A DNA stretch of 16,195 nt from assembly GCA_947625395.1 (NCBI GenBank), contig CANQOD010000010.1, forward strand, positions 1-16,195, given 5' to 3'. Below are positions 1 through 6,944 of this stretch, in pieces. Numbering within the stretch: the stretch's first letter is position 1; each line of letters opens with the position of its first letter. This DNA is from an uncultured Bacilli bacterium (GTDB lineage: Bacteria; Bacillota_I; Bacilli_A; RF39; UBA660). The notes under the pieces were generated by a model, which saw only the letters and a program-made list of their open reading frames with translations, had not been told where the DNA came from and made no database searches. The position numbers and the translations under genes are program-made.

Positions 1-1
1 T

Positions 2-202
2 CCTAAAGACGATTTGTTTCCTCCTCTTGAAGTAAGTCAAGAACAAGAACAAAAAGCTTATGAAAAGAAAGAAAATGAAATTTTAATAGGGGAGCCTATC
101 AACAATCATGGCTATGCAGATGTCTTTGCGTTAAGTGGATTATTATGTATTATCAGTGGTCTTACATTAATCTTAATTTTTAATTATTTTGGAATCAGGT
201 GA
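2..202 (+). CDS. 3' end of a membrane-anchored protein, truncated by window edge
   Basis: The frame is open from base 2, so the gene begins outside the window. What remains is about 66 residues. A charged, Glu/Lys/Gln-rich stretch is followed by one hydrophobic segment (LSGLLCIISGLTLILIF) and ends FNYFGIR. This looks like a C-terminal membrane anchor with a cytoplasmic or linker region before it. The stop TGA lies at 200-202, inside the AGGTGA ribosome site of fmt, and only 4 bases separate it from the fmt ATG, so the two genes are probably one operon and may be translationally coupled. In many Bacillota priA and def precede fmt, but this tail looks like neither. I do not recognise the family. 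Confidence 0.6.
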   Translation, partial: PKDDLFPPLEVSQEQEQKAYEKKENEILIGEPINNHGYADVFALSGLLCIISGLTLILIFNYFGIR

Positions 203-206
203 AAAC

Positions 207-1145
207 ATGCAAAAAACAAAGATTATTTTTATGGGAACGCCAGAATTTAGTGTTCCTGTCTTAGAACAATTACTCGCCCATTACGAAGTACTTGCTGTTG
301 TTACACAACCCGACAAGCCCGTGGGAAGAAAACAGCTTTTAACCGCTTCTCCAGTCAAAGAAGTGGCTTTAGCGCATCATCTTCCTATTTTTCAGCCTGC
401 TGTGTTGAAACAAGCCTATCAAGAGATATTAGCTTTGGAACCGGAGATGATTATCACTTGTGCTTATGGACAAATGCTTCCGAAAGAAATTTTAGAGTTT
501 CCTCGCTATGGCTGTATCAATGTGCATGCATCGTTACTGCCTCAATATAGAGGTGGAGCTCCCATTCATCGTGCCATTATCGATGGCTGTGGAGAAACAG
601 GAATTACCATTATGTACATGAGTGCCCAAATGGATGCGGGTGATATCATTGCACAAGAAAAAGTCTTGATTGAAGAAGACGATACCAAAGGCACACTTTC
701 TGAAAAGCTAAGTCATGTGGGTGCTGAGTTGCTCCTAAAAACGATTCCTTCTATTTTAGAGGGAACGATTGAGAGAAAACAACAACGAGAAGAGGAAGCA
801 ACCTTTGCTTATACGCTGACAAGAGAAGAAGAGAAGCTCGATTTTCATAAAACAACGCGAGAACTTTATAATCAAATTCGAGGAATGAATCCGGACCCTG
901 TTGCGTATACCATGTTGCATGGAAAACGACTCAAAGTGTATCAAGCAAGAATGGAAGACCATGTTTATATGGAACATGAAGATGGTGCCATTGTTGCGAT
1001 TTATAAAGATGGAATTGGTGTTTCTACCAAAGATGGCGAACTTGTTTTAGAAGAAATTCAACTTGAAGGCAAAAAGCGCTGTCTAGCAAAAGATTTTCTA
1101 AATGGTGTTTCGAAAGAGGAACTTTATCAGCAAATTCTTCAATAA
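207..1145 (+). CDS. fmt: Methionyl-tRNA formyltransferase
   Basis: The protein transfers a formyl group from 10-formyl-tetrahydrofolate to Met on initiator tRNA, in the cytoplasm. It has 312 aa, matching the family size (about 310-315). The N-terminal Rossmann-type domain opens with KIIFMGTPEFSVPVL and contains QPDKPVGRK near residue 34. The catalytic set is visible as Asn105 and His107 in NVHASLLPQYRGGAP and Asp143 in QMDAGDI, corresponding to N106/H108/D144 of E. coli Fmt. The C-terminal tRNA-binding domain follows from about residue 205. I chose ATG 207 because AGGTGA sits five bases upstream; an in-frame TTG at 189 has no such site and would add six residues. It is co-directional and tightly packed with the preceding partial gene and the next two genes. 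Confidence 0.97.
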   Translation: MQKTKIIFMGTPEFSVPVLEQLLAHYEVLAVVTQPDKPVGRKQLLTASPVKEVALAHHLPIFQPAVLKQAYQEILALEPEMIITCAYGQMLPKEILEFPRYGCINVHASLLPQYRGGAPIHRAIIDGCGETGITIMYMSAQMDAGDIIAQEKVLIEEDDTKGTLSEKLSHVGAELLLKTIPSILEGTIERKQQREEEATFAYTLTREEEKLDFHKTTRELYNQIRGMNPDPVAYTMLHGKRLKVYQARMEDHVYMEHEDGAIVAIYKDGIGVSTKDGELVLEEIQLEGKKRCLAKDFLNGVSKEELYQQILQ

Positions 1146-1154
1146 GGGAAAGGA

Positions 1155-1916
1155 ATGAACAGAACCATGAGAGGAAAGAAGAAAGAAAAACAAGCAGTTC
1201 AAAGCAATAATGTGTTCACTTTCATTCAAAAGGTGTGGCAAGAACCAAAAGGAAAGGCGCTCGTTTTCTTTGCGTTTTACTTTTTCTTTTTTCTTTTCAT
1301 TGCGATTTCTTATCGAAGTGCCGCAGAGCATCCCAAACAATCATTCACTTTTCCAACCACCAATTTTGAAAGCAAAAAAAATTACACAATCGATTCATTA
1401 GTAAATGGAAACTATCAATTTACTTATCAGGAATTTGTCAATGATGTTTCAAAGGAATTTACCGGAAAATGTTACCAAAAAATGAAACAACTCATATCTT
1501 CCACCCAAGAAGAGTATTTCTTGTATAGTGGTATTTCGCTTGTGCATCAAAATGATGTTTGGCAGGTCAGTGCGAATCCTTTTCATTTAAGAGAATTGAT
1601 GGAAGAAGAAAAAATAGAAGAATTGCTCTCTAAGGCCACTTTTATTTCAAAAACGGTTTATTCAGATGACTCTTCTCTTTATCGGTATGAAGTGAGTACT
1701 TCGACGCTTTCTACGCTCTATCAAAAGGAAAGCATTGATATTGCAGATGCACCTAATACAATAGAGCTTTTAGTGGGAAAAGATAAAAATATTCAGTCGA
1801 TTCATTATGATTTTTCAAGTTATGAATCCTATTTAAAAGGAAGTCCTCAAAGCTTTACGGCAACGGTTCTGTATGCAAATTATGGCGAAGTAGAAGCTTT
1901 TGAAATTCCGAATTAG
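1155..1916 (+). CDS. Single-pass membrane protein of unknown function
   Basis: 253 aa. A basic N-terminus (RGKKKEK) is followed by one very hydrophobic, Phe-rich transmembrane segment at about residues 35-52, then a soluble region of about 200 residues that should lie outside the cell by the positive-inside rule. The soluble part is rich in Ser, Tyr and Glu and has no Cys apart from one near residue 110, and no catalytic motif I recognise. The start at 1155 follows GGGAAAGGA; ATG 1167 (M5) is also possible, with AGGAA 11 bases upstream. It starts nine bases after the fmt stop, so it is probably co-transcribed with fmt. Its architecture (basic tail, one helix, external domain) resembles that of the minus-strand protein at 12469-13242, but I see no sequence match between them. 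Confidence 0.75.
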   Translation: MNRTMRGKKKEKQAVQSNNVFTFIQKVWQEPKGKALVFFAFYFFFFLFIAISYRSAAEHPKQSFTFPTTNFESKKNYTIDSLVNGNYQFTYQEFVNDVSKEFTGKCYQKMKQLISSTQEEYFLYSGISLVHQNDVWQVSANPFHLRELMEEEKIEELLSKATFISKTVYSDDSSLYRYEVSTSTLSTLYQKESIDIADAPNTIELLVGKDKNIQSIHYDFSSYESYLKGSPQSFTATVLYANYGEVEAFEIPN

Positions 1917-1940
1917 AAAAGCAAAAGAAAGGAAAAACGT

Positions 1941-3437
1941 ATGCTTACAACGATTAAAAAAATAGAAGAAAATTGTTTGAAAGAACTCTTAAAATGGGAA
2001 GAAGAAAGAGAAAAATGGGAACAAGAAAGTCAGTTCTATGAAGCGTATAAAACACCTCCAAAACAACAGTTTTCCTTCGGTAAGCGTCTTTTGAATCGAA
2101 AAGAATATCAAACTTATCAACAAAAACATGAAGCATCGAAGCAATTCACTGCGAAAAATATAGAGTGGTACAAAAATTATACAGTAGCGAGAGAAACATT
2201 CAAAGGGCAACTGTTAGAAAACGTAGTTTACTGGAAGAGGGAAGAAATCGAAGCCTATTTAGAAACGCTCAAAAATGCGAAAACCCTCAAAGATTTAGGA
2301 CAAAATTATGAAACAGCAAAAGCGTTTTTAGAAAAGTGCCATGAAGACGTTGTTCTACAAAAAGGAGAGCTAGAAAGTGATGCGCTTCATCGTGTTCAAA
2401 TTCAAAGAAATGAAGCCTATCAAGAGGATGCCATTTCTTCTTATGTACTTGTTCATTTAACCGATTATCCTCCGCAAGACAATCAAATTAAAACGATGCA
2501 AGATAAAGGGGTTCGACATCAAATTCATAGGTCTTATCTTGATTATGAAATTGAACCAATGCGGCCCACTACGCATTTATGTGTGAATAGCGAAGTAGAC
2601 AATGCCAATTTTTCAAGTTGGGATGATAAAAAGTATGCTGTTTTAATTCCAATGACAGAAGTGTTAAAACAGAAAATCCTAAGTGCGAACGAAGCGGATT
2701 TTGAAATTGAGGGCAGTGTTCCTTTAAATGAAAGATGTTATTGCCTTTGTCCTCAAGGTGAAGAAGAAGCAATTAAAAAAGAAAATCCAGGCTTACAAGT
2801 TGTCGCTTATCAAGGAGAAAATGTCCGTGGCCTTGCGAATGAATTTTTATCGGAAGCCTTGGGATACACTTATCATCCTGCTGGACAATGGGGATATATC
2901 GATAGAGAGGCCCAGGATAATTATCGCAAGGTAATGGAACAGCATGGATTTCATGATTTTTCTGCACACACAGATACTCCCCAAAAAGCAACGGAAGCCC
3001 TTCTTCAATCGATTCGAATTTTAGCTGCAATAGAGGAGGGTGCTAAGGAACATCGATTACAGCTAACTACGGAGGAGCAACGAGATGACTTTCAAGCGGA
3101 TGTGAAGAGTTGTGTCTATCAGATGCTGATTGCTGACTTGGATACAGTTAAGAACTTGCCACCAAAAGAACAAGCACAAGCAGAAAGCTTCTTTGGAAAA
3201 TCTTTAGAAGAAAAAATCAAGGAAGAAGTTGCCCATAAAACCCAACAAGAATTTTGGCTCAAGGAACAGGAACTGTCTGTTGTAAAACGTATACAGGATA
3301 TCAATGGTGTTGCAACCGATGCGAAAAACATAGAGATTGAAGAAATTCAAAAAGAAGCAGAACAAAATGCCAGTAAGCTTATCACGGAAGAACACGATAA
3401 AAGTCAAAAGACAACTGCTTCATTGAGGCAAAAATAA
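1941..3437 (+). CDS. 498-aa coiled-coil-rich protein with a central globular domain
   Basis: I do not recognise the family. Residues 1-160 are Glu/Lys/Gln-rich with a heptad-like pattern, probably coiled coil. Residues 165-340 look globular: VLVHLTDYPPQDN (169-181), then RPTTHLCVNSEVDNANFSSW (208-227), YAVLIPMTEV (232-241) and GYTYHPAGQWGYIDRE (308-323). Residues 340-498 return to charged helix. There is no signal peptide or membrane segment, so the protein is probably cytoplasmic. ATG 1941 follows AAAGGA with seven-base spacing and lies 24 bases after the previous stop; the gene is last in the fmt operon and is followed by a hairpin terminator. The conserved-looking His, Arg, Trp and Tyr positions of the middle region suggest an enzyme or ligand-binding domain rather than a purely structural protein, but that is inference. 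Confidence 0.8.
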   Translation: MLTTIKKIEENCLKELLKWEEEREKWEQESQFYEAYKTPPKQQFSFGKRLLNRKEYQTYQQKHEASKQFTAKNIEWYKNYTVARETFKGQLLENVVYWKREEIEAYLETLKNAKTLKDLGQNYETAKAFLEKCHEDVVLQKGELESDALHRVQIQRNEAYQEDAISSYVLVHLTDYPPQDNQIKTMQDKGVRHQIHRSYLDYEIEPMRPTTHLCVNSEVDNANFSSWDDKKYAVLIPMTEVLKQKILSANEADFEIEGSVPLNERCYCLCPQGEEEAIKKENPGLQVVAYQGENVRGLANEFLSEALGYTYHPAGQWGYIDREAQDNYRKVMEQHGFHDFSAHTDTPQKATEALLQSIRILAAIEEGAKEHRLQLTTEEQRDDFQADVKSCVYQMLIADLDTVKNLPPKEQAQAESFFGKSLEEKIKEEVAHKTQQEFWLKEQELSVVKRIQDINGVATDAKNIEIEEIQKEAEQNASKLITEEHDKSQKTTASLRQK

Positions 3438-3442
3438 CAAAT

Positions 3443-3477
3443 GGAAAGTACAAGTATTTTGTCCTTTTCTTTTTTTG
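3443..3477 (+). terminator. Terminator of the fmt operon
   Basis: GGAAAG-T-ACAA pairs with TTGT-C-CTTTTC around the loop GTATT, giving two short helices with one T/C mismatch and one G-T wobble. A T-rich tract (TTTTTTT) follows. It lies just after the 498-aa gene and just before the ffh promoter. Confidence 0.6.
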
Positions 3478-3502
3478 TTTCCCTCCCTAAGAAATTCTTT
3501 CT

Positions 3503-3531
3503 TTTACTTTTGAGAAGTTTTTCTATATAAT
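3503..3531 (+). promoter_or_regulatory. Vegetative promoter of ffh
   Basis: -35 TTTACT (3503-3508), 17-base spacer, perfect -10 TATAAT (3526-3531). The expected start site, near 3538, falls on the first base of the ribosome site GGTGAT (3539-3544), so the leader would be only about 10 bases long. Confidence 0.75.
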
Positions 3532-3548
3532 AGAAATTGGTGATAACG

Positions 3549-4856
3549 ATGTTTGAAAGTTTAGGAAATCGATTACAAAATGCGCTTCACAAAATGAAAG
3601 GGTATGGCAAAATTACAGAAGAAAATATCGGGGATATGATGCGAGAAATTCGCCTTGCTCTTCTTGAAGCGGATGTGAACTACCAAGTTGTCAAAGAATT
3701 TACGCAAGAGGTTAAAGAAAAGGCTCTTGGTGAAGAAGTGCAATCTAGTATTCAACCTGGTGAATTGTTTGTGAAGATTGTCAAAGACCAACTGACAGAA
3801 CTGTTAGGTGGGGAAAGTGTTCCTTTAAATGTACAAGGAAATCCTGCGATTTTAATGTTGGTGGGCTTACAAGGAAGCGGTAAAACAACTACAGCTGGGA
3901 AACTCGCTAATTATTTAAGGAAAAAACATGCGAAGAAACCGCTTTTAGTGGCTTGTGATGTGTATCGTCCTGCGGCTATTGACCAATTAATGCAGCTTGG
4001 CAAACAATTGAATATTGAAGTTTATGAAGAGGGAAAGAAAAATCCGGTGACGATTGCTAAAAATGCACTTCTTTATGCGAAACAAAATGGTTTTGATTAT
4101 GTGCTTGTGGATACGGCTGGACGCCTACATATTGATGAAGCATTGATGGAAGAGTTACAAAATATCGAGAAAGAAATCTCTCCACAGGAAATTTTGTTGG
4201 TGATTGACGCTATGATGGGACAAGATGCCATTCATGTCATCACAGGATTTCATGAAAAATTACAACTGACAGGGGTTATTTTAACGAAGTTAGATGGAGA
4301 TACAAGAGGCGGTGTTGCACTATCAGTAAGACATCTGACTCATGTGCCTATTAAGTTTGTGGGTGTATCTGAGAAACCCGATGGACTTGATTTCTTTGAC
4401 CCGGAACGGATGGCAGGCCGAATTTTAGGAATGGGCGATATTGTTTCACTGGTTGAAAAAGCCCAAGAAGCAATCGATGAAAAAGAAGCAGAAAAAGCTG
4501 CCAAAAAAATGCAACAAGGTAAGTTTGACTTGGAAGACTTTTTATCGACTTTAAAACAAATCAAGAAGCTAGGACCTCTTGAAAATTTATTGAAGCTGAT
4601 TCCTGGTGCTTCTAAGATGGGGTTGAATCAGGTGAAAATTCCTCCAAAACAAATGGCTCATATTGAAGCAATTATTCTTTCAATGACACCGGAGGAAAGA
4701 AGAAAACCGGAAATCATTAAAGCAAGCCGAAAAACAAGAATTGCGAAAGGCTGTGGTTTATCTGTTCAAGAAGTGAATAAGCTTTTAGCGCAATTTGACC
4801 AAATGAAGAAATTGATGAAACAATTTTCCAATGGTCATATGAAGATGCCTTTTTAA
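3549..4856 (+). CDS. ffh: Signal recognition particle GTPase Ffh
   Basis: The protein binds signal peptides emerging from ribosomes together with SRP RNA and delivers them to FtsY at the membrane. It has 435 aa, close to the usual length of about 450. Order: N domain (1-95), G domain with P-loop GLQGSGKTTTAGK (106-118), DVYRPAAIDQL (137-147), DTAGR (188-192), TKLDGDTRGG (246-255) and GVSEKPDGLDFFDPERMAGR (272-291), then the Met-rich M domain from about residue 310 to a short tail ending MKMPF. I chose ATG 3549 because GGTGAT precedes it by four bases; an in-frame TTG at 3537 sits upstream of that site. No ylxM gene precedes it, unlike many Bacillota; it has its own promoter and terminator and stands alone. 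Confidence 0.97.
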   Translation: MFESLGNRLQNALHKMKGYGKITEENIGDMMREIRLALLEADVNYQVVKEFTQEVKEKALGEEVQSSIQPGELFVKIVKDQLTELLGGESVPLNVQGNPAILMLVGLQGSGKTTTAGKLANYLRKKHAKKPLLVACDVYRPAAIDQLMQLGKQLNIEVYEEGKKNPVTIAKNALLYAKQNGFDYVLVDTAGRLHIDEALMEELQNIEKEISPQEILLVIDAMMGQDAIHVITGFHEKLQLTGVILTKLDGDTRGGVALSVRHLTHVPIKFVGVSEKPDGLDFFDPERMAGRILGMGDIVSLVEKAQEAIDEKEAEKAAKKMQQGKFDLEDFLSTLKQIKKLGPLENLLKLIPGASKMGLNQVKIPPKQMAHIEAIILSMTPEERRKPEIIKASRKTRIAKGCGLSVQEVNKLLAQFDQMKKLMKQFSNGHMKMPF

Positions 4857-4860
4857 AAGA

Positions 4861-4905
4861 AAAAGAGAACTATTCATACGAGCGATGAGTCGTTCTCTTT
4901 TTTTC
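4861..4905. terminator. Two-way terminator shared by ffh and the opposing small gene
   Basis: AAAAGAGAAC (4861-4870) pairs fully with GTTCTCTTTT (4892-4901), and an inner ATTCAT/ATGAGT helix with one wobble extends the stem. A-rich DNA on the left and a T run on the right let it work in both directions. The stop codon and the last codons of the minus-strand gene lie inside the hairpin. Confidence 0.8.
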
Positions 4906-5181
4906 ATAGACCCGCTGTTGTACTGGTTGAAAGTCTGGACAAAAATATTGATGACAAGAAAGATAGCCTTGTGCTTCCAAGTCATTCACTTTTTCGATGA
5001 ATTCTCCATCAGTATGTAAATGATAAGTTCGAAGAAATTTAAAGTGATAAAATCCTTCTTGTTCAAAGACAAGATACGTTTTGACTTTAAAACCTGTATC
5101 ATTGAAGCGAGAACATTGGATATCATATGCTTTTCCAATCATTTTAGATTGATAACACAGCAATTTTAATTGACTAAACAT
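4870..5181 (-). CDS. Small conserved-looking protein, function unknown
   Basis: 103 aa, convergent with ffh. The sequence is rich in aromatic residues, His and Cys (for example TYLVFEQEGFYHFKFLRTYH near residue 35), with alternating hydrophobic positions that suggest a small beta-rich domain. It has no signal peptide or membrane segment, and I recognise no family. That it is a real gene is supported by a strong ribosome site, AAAGGAG, six bases before ATG 5181, and by a promoter with 17-base spacing directly upstream. The last 14 codons form one arm and the loop of the shared terminator, so the C-terminus (KKRTTHRSYE) is partly set by the RNA structure. Confidence 0.75.
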   Translation of the reverse strand: MFSQLKLLCYQSKMIGKAYDIQCSRFNDTGFKVKTYLVFEQEGFYHFKFLRTYHLHTDGEFIEKVNDLEAQGYLSCHQYFCPDFQPVQQRVYEKKRTTHRSYE

Positions 5182-5202
5182 AACAAACTCCTTTGCTTTT
5201 TC

Positions 5203-5231
5203 ATTGTAGTACAGGAAAGATAAAAAGTAAA
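5203..5231 (-). promoter_or_regulatory. Promoter of the minus-strand 103-aa gene
   Basis: Read on the minus strand: -35 TTTACT (5231-5226), 17-base spacer, -10 TACAAT (5208-5203). The -35 is identical to the one in front of ffh. It diverges from the sigma-K-like promoter of the coat gene. Confidence 0.65.
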
Positions 5232-5265
5232 TGTGAAAATGCGAAAATTCTAGGCATTTAATGAT

Positions 5266-5293
5266 ACAAGAATAAAAGATGCATCATACGTTA
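5266..5293 (+). promoter_or_regulatory. Sigma-K-like promoter of the split coat gene
   Basis: AC (5266-5267), 17 bases, CATACGTTA (5285-5293). This fits the mother-cell sigma-K consensus AC-N16/17-CATANNNTA. A sigma-A reading (TATAAC at 5292-5297) lacks a matching -35. The same layout with the same spacing stands before the YjcZ-like gene at 11230. Confidence 0.6.
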
Positions 5294-5314
5294 TAACAGA
5301 TAGGAGGAAAAAGT

Positions 5315-5551
5315 ATGTTATTTAATCAGCCAAATCTTGGAGAATTTATGAATGAGCAAGAAAGTACTATTATTGGGAATAATAATACGGTTGACCAAGA
5401 TACCAATATTGATATTAATATGAGTGGTAATAATATGATGATGGGAGAAGACTTACAAATGACTACTGCGGAAAGTCAAACACCAATTATGGAACCTATG
5501 CAAGAGCGTGTTGTCAATCGTACGATTATGCATAATGTTCCCCATGTGTGA
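5315..5551 (+). CDS. CotD-like spore coat protein, 5' part, interrupted by insertion
   Basis: 78 codons before a stop. ATG 5315 follows AGGAGG by seven bases. The N-terminal part is Asn/Met/Asp/Thr-rich and has no Cys; the last residues, RVVNRTIMHNVPHV, match the start of the CotD motif as I recall it from B. subtilis CotD (TIVPHIHPQHTT...). The stop TGA at 5549-5551 is made of the last two host bases (TG) and the first base of the insertion. The rest of the protein lies at 8785-8928; joining at TG gives TGT (Cys) and a single frame of 122 codons. As it stands the product would lack the whole Cys/His-rich tail thought to allow coat cross-linking. The sigma-K-like promoter upstream fits late mother-cell expression. 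The family call is by motif only. Confidence 0.75.
   Translation: MLFNQPNLGEFMNEQESTIIGNNNTVDQDTNIDINMSGNNMMMGEDLQMTTAESQTPIMEPMQERVVNRTIMHNVPHV
5540..5550 (+). other. Left junction of the element (attL-like)
   Basis: CCCCATGTGTG here aligns with CCTCATATTTG at 8785-8795, 8 of 11 identical, with both ending in TG. Crossover at either shared block (CAT or TG) restores the coat-gene frame. Short imperfect identity around a central dinucleotide is typical of large serine recombinase sites. The exact crossover base cannot be fixed from sequence alone. Confidence 0.65.
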
Positions 5552-5593
5552 TAATTTATGATAGACTCAAATCTAAAGAATAGATAAGAGATT

Positions 5594-5623
5594 TTGATAA
5601 TAAATTCTTTTTTATGGTATAAT
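5594..5623 (+). promoter_or_regulatory. Vegetative promoter near the left end, reading into fic
   Basis: -35 TTGATA (5594-5599), 18-base spacer, -10 TATAAT (5618-5623) preceded by TGG, an extended -10. It lies 44 bases inside the element and no terminator stands between it and the Fic gene. Confidence 0.75.
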
Positions 5624-5668
5624 TAATAGAGAATAATTTATAAATGTTCATTTGAAAGGATAATCTAT

Positions 5669-5759
5669 ATGAATCATAAATCTAAATTTTTTATAGTTGG
5701 TAATTAGAAATAAATACTTTAAAAATGAAAAAGTATTAGAAGAAATTTTTAAAGAATAG
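5669..5759 (+). pseudogene. Remnant of a small ORF, apparently frameshifted
   Basis: ATG 5669 has a weak ribosome site (AAAGGA, 5655-5660) and encodes MNHKSKFFIVGN before TAG at 5705. The adjacent frame then continues as VIRNKYFKNEKVLEEIFKE to TAG at 5757-5759. Read across the shift the two pieces look like a small basic protein, with a beta-strand followed by a charged helix. This may be chance in AT-rich DNA. Confidence 0.25.
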
Positions 5760-5797
5760 AATCAATCAATAATAAAAGATAGAAAGTTGGTGAATTT

Positions 5798-6550
5798 ATG
5801 AATATAAATAAAATAAAAAATGAATTAATTAAACAAAAACAATCTAAATTTAAGGGGAATATATATCATTATTCACAAGTTAATTTTGCTTATAATTCAA
5901 ATAAAATTGAAGGTAGTAGATTAACTAGTGAACAAACTGAGGCAATATTTGATACATCTTCTTTTCTTCCAAAAAGTGATGATTTAATTCAAGTAGATGA
6001 TTTAACTGAATCTAAAAATCACTTTAAACTCTTTGATTATATGTTAGAGCATATCGATGAATGTTTAACTAAAGATATGATAATTGAAATGAATAAGATA
6101 TTAAAAAGAAATACGAGTGATGAAGAAAATCCTAGATATAATGTTGGTGGATTTAAAGTTGTTCCTAACATGATAGGTGTTATTAATGTTATTAATACTA
6201 CTGCACCAAAAGATGTTGAAAAAGAAATAGAAAAACTATTAAAAGAATATAATTCAAAAAGTAGTACTACTCTAGAAGATATTGTTGATTTTCATTTTAG
6301 ATTTGAAAAAATTCATCCTTTTGGAGATGGAAATGGGCGTGTAGGAAGAATCATCATGTTTAAAGAATGTTTAAAAAATAACATTATGCCATTTATTGTA
6401 TTAGATACTGATAAACCTTATTATATGAGAGGGTTAAAAGAATATGAAAATGATAAAATGTTTTTAATTGATACTATAAAACATGAGCAAGATTTATATG
6501 AAAAAACTTGTGAGGAATTATTAAATTTTGAAATAGAAGAAAAACATTAG
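5798..6550 (+). CDS. Fic-domain protein, class II (self-inhibited) type
   Basis: 250 aa. Fic enzymes usually transfer AMP from ATP to Ser, Thr or Tyr hydroxyls of target proteins. The full motif HPFGDGNGRVGR is present at residues 173-184, including the catalytic His173 and the phosphate-binding Arg residues. An inhibitory helix motif (S/T)xxxE(G/N) is visible at 34-39 as SNKIEG, placing it in the class carrying the inhibitor N-terminal to the Fic core within one chain. ATG 5798 follows GGTGA by four bases. A strong vegetative promoter at 5594-5623 and a terminator at 6558 make it a self-contained unit inside the element. No partner antitoxin gene is next to it, as expected for this class. 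Its target and role are unknown; maintenance of the element or defence are guesses. Confidence 0.93.
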   Translation: MNINKIKNELIKQKQSKFKGNIYHYSQVNFAYNSNKIEGSRLTSEQTEAIFDTSSFLPKSDDLIQVDDLTESKNHFKLFDYMLEHIDECLTKDMIIEMNKILKRNTSDEENPRYNVGGFKVVPNMIGVINVINTTAPKDVEKEIEKLLKEYNSKSSTTLEDIVDFHFRFEKIHPFGDGNGRVGRIIMFKECLKNNIMPFIVLDTDKPYYMRGLKEYENDKMFLIDTIKHEQDLYEKTCEELLNFEIEEKH

Positions 6551-6557
6551 AAAAATT

Positions 6558-6606
6558 ATCATCCTATAAGTTTAAATTCAGATTTTAATATAGGATGATT
6601 TTTATT
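6558..6606 (+). terminator. Terminator after fic
   Basis: ATCATCCTATA (6558-6568) and TATAGGATGAT (6589-6599) form a perfect 11-bp stem with a 20-base loop, followed by TTTTATTTT. It isolates fic from the recombinase genes downstream. Confidence 0.85.
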
Positions 6607-6944
6607 TTCTTAAAAGGATTGTATTTTTTATGTGACATCTAATAGCAACCTAGAAATTAGGATGAATTTGTAAGTATGAATGTATACAAGTTTTTGTTGT
6701 ATAAGAAGAAGTGTGCACTCTTTTTCTTCTTTCTTTTGGAAACAATATATATGAAGAATTGATAGAATCATAGATGAATTTTTTCTTAGTAGAGGTAATA
6801 TGCATCACGAAAAAAAGATAATATTGATGATAAAATGAATGTTTCTAAGTAGTCCTAAATGAATGTATCATTGCATGATTATACAATTTAGTATTACTAA
6901 GATTGATGATTTATCCATAAATTGAAGTGAGGTGCTTAAAATAG
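6607..6944. other. AT-rich stretch without a recognised gene inside the element
   Basis: No ORF with a ribosome site and plausible protein is visible on either strand. Small inverted repeats occur: ATACAA/TTGTAT around 6685-6702 and TGTATCAT/ATGATTATACA around 6864-6885. CATAAATT at 6916-6923 resembles the -10 of mother-cell promoters (sigma-E CATACA-T), but no convincing -35 accompanies it. The stretch probably holds the control region for the 54-aa ORF and the recombinase, and perhaps recombinase binding sites. Confidence 0.4.

Noticed and set aside
2569..3407. Several minus-strand ORFs of 67-85 codons across the 498-aa gene
   Set aside because: They lie wholly inside a well-supported gene on the other strand and lack ribosome sites and protein-like patterns.
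5315..5551. Reading the 78-aa ORF as a complete gene
   Set aside because: It stops exactly at the element junction within a CotD-like motif, and the rest of the motif is found at 8785.
6701..6735. Possible terminator near GTGTGCACTC followed by a pyrimidine run
   Set aside because: The stem is only AGTG/CACT with a two-base loop; extending it gives mismatches.
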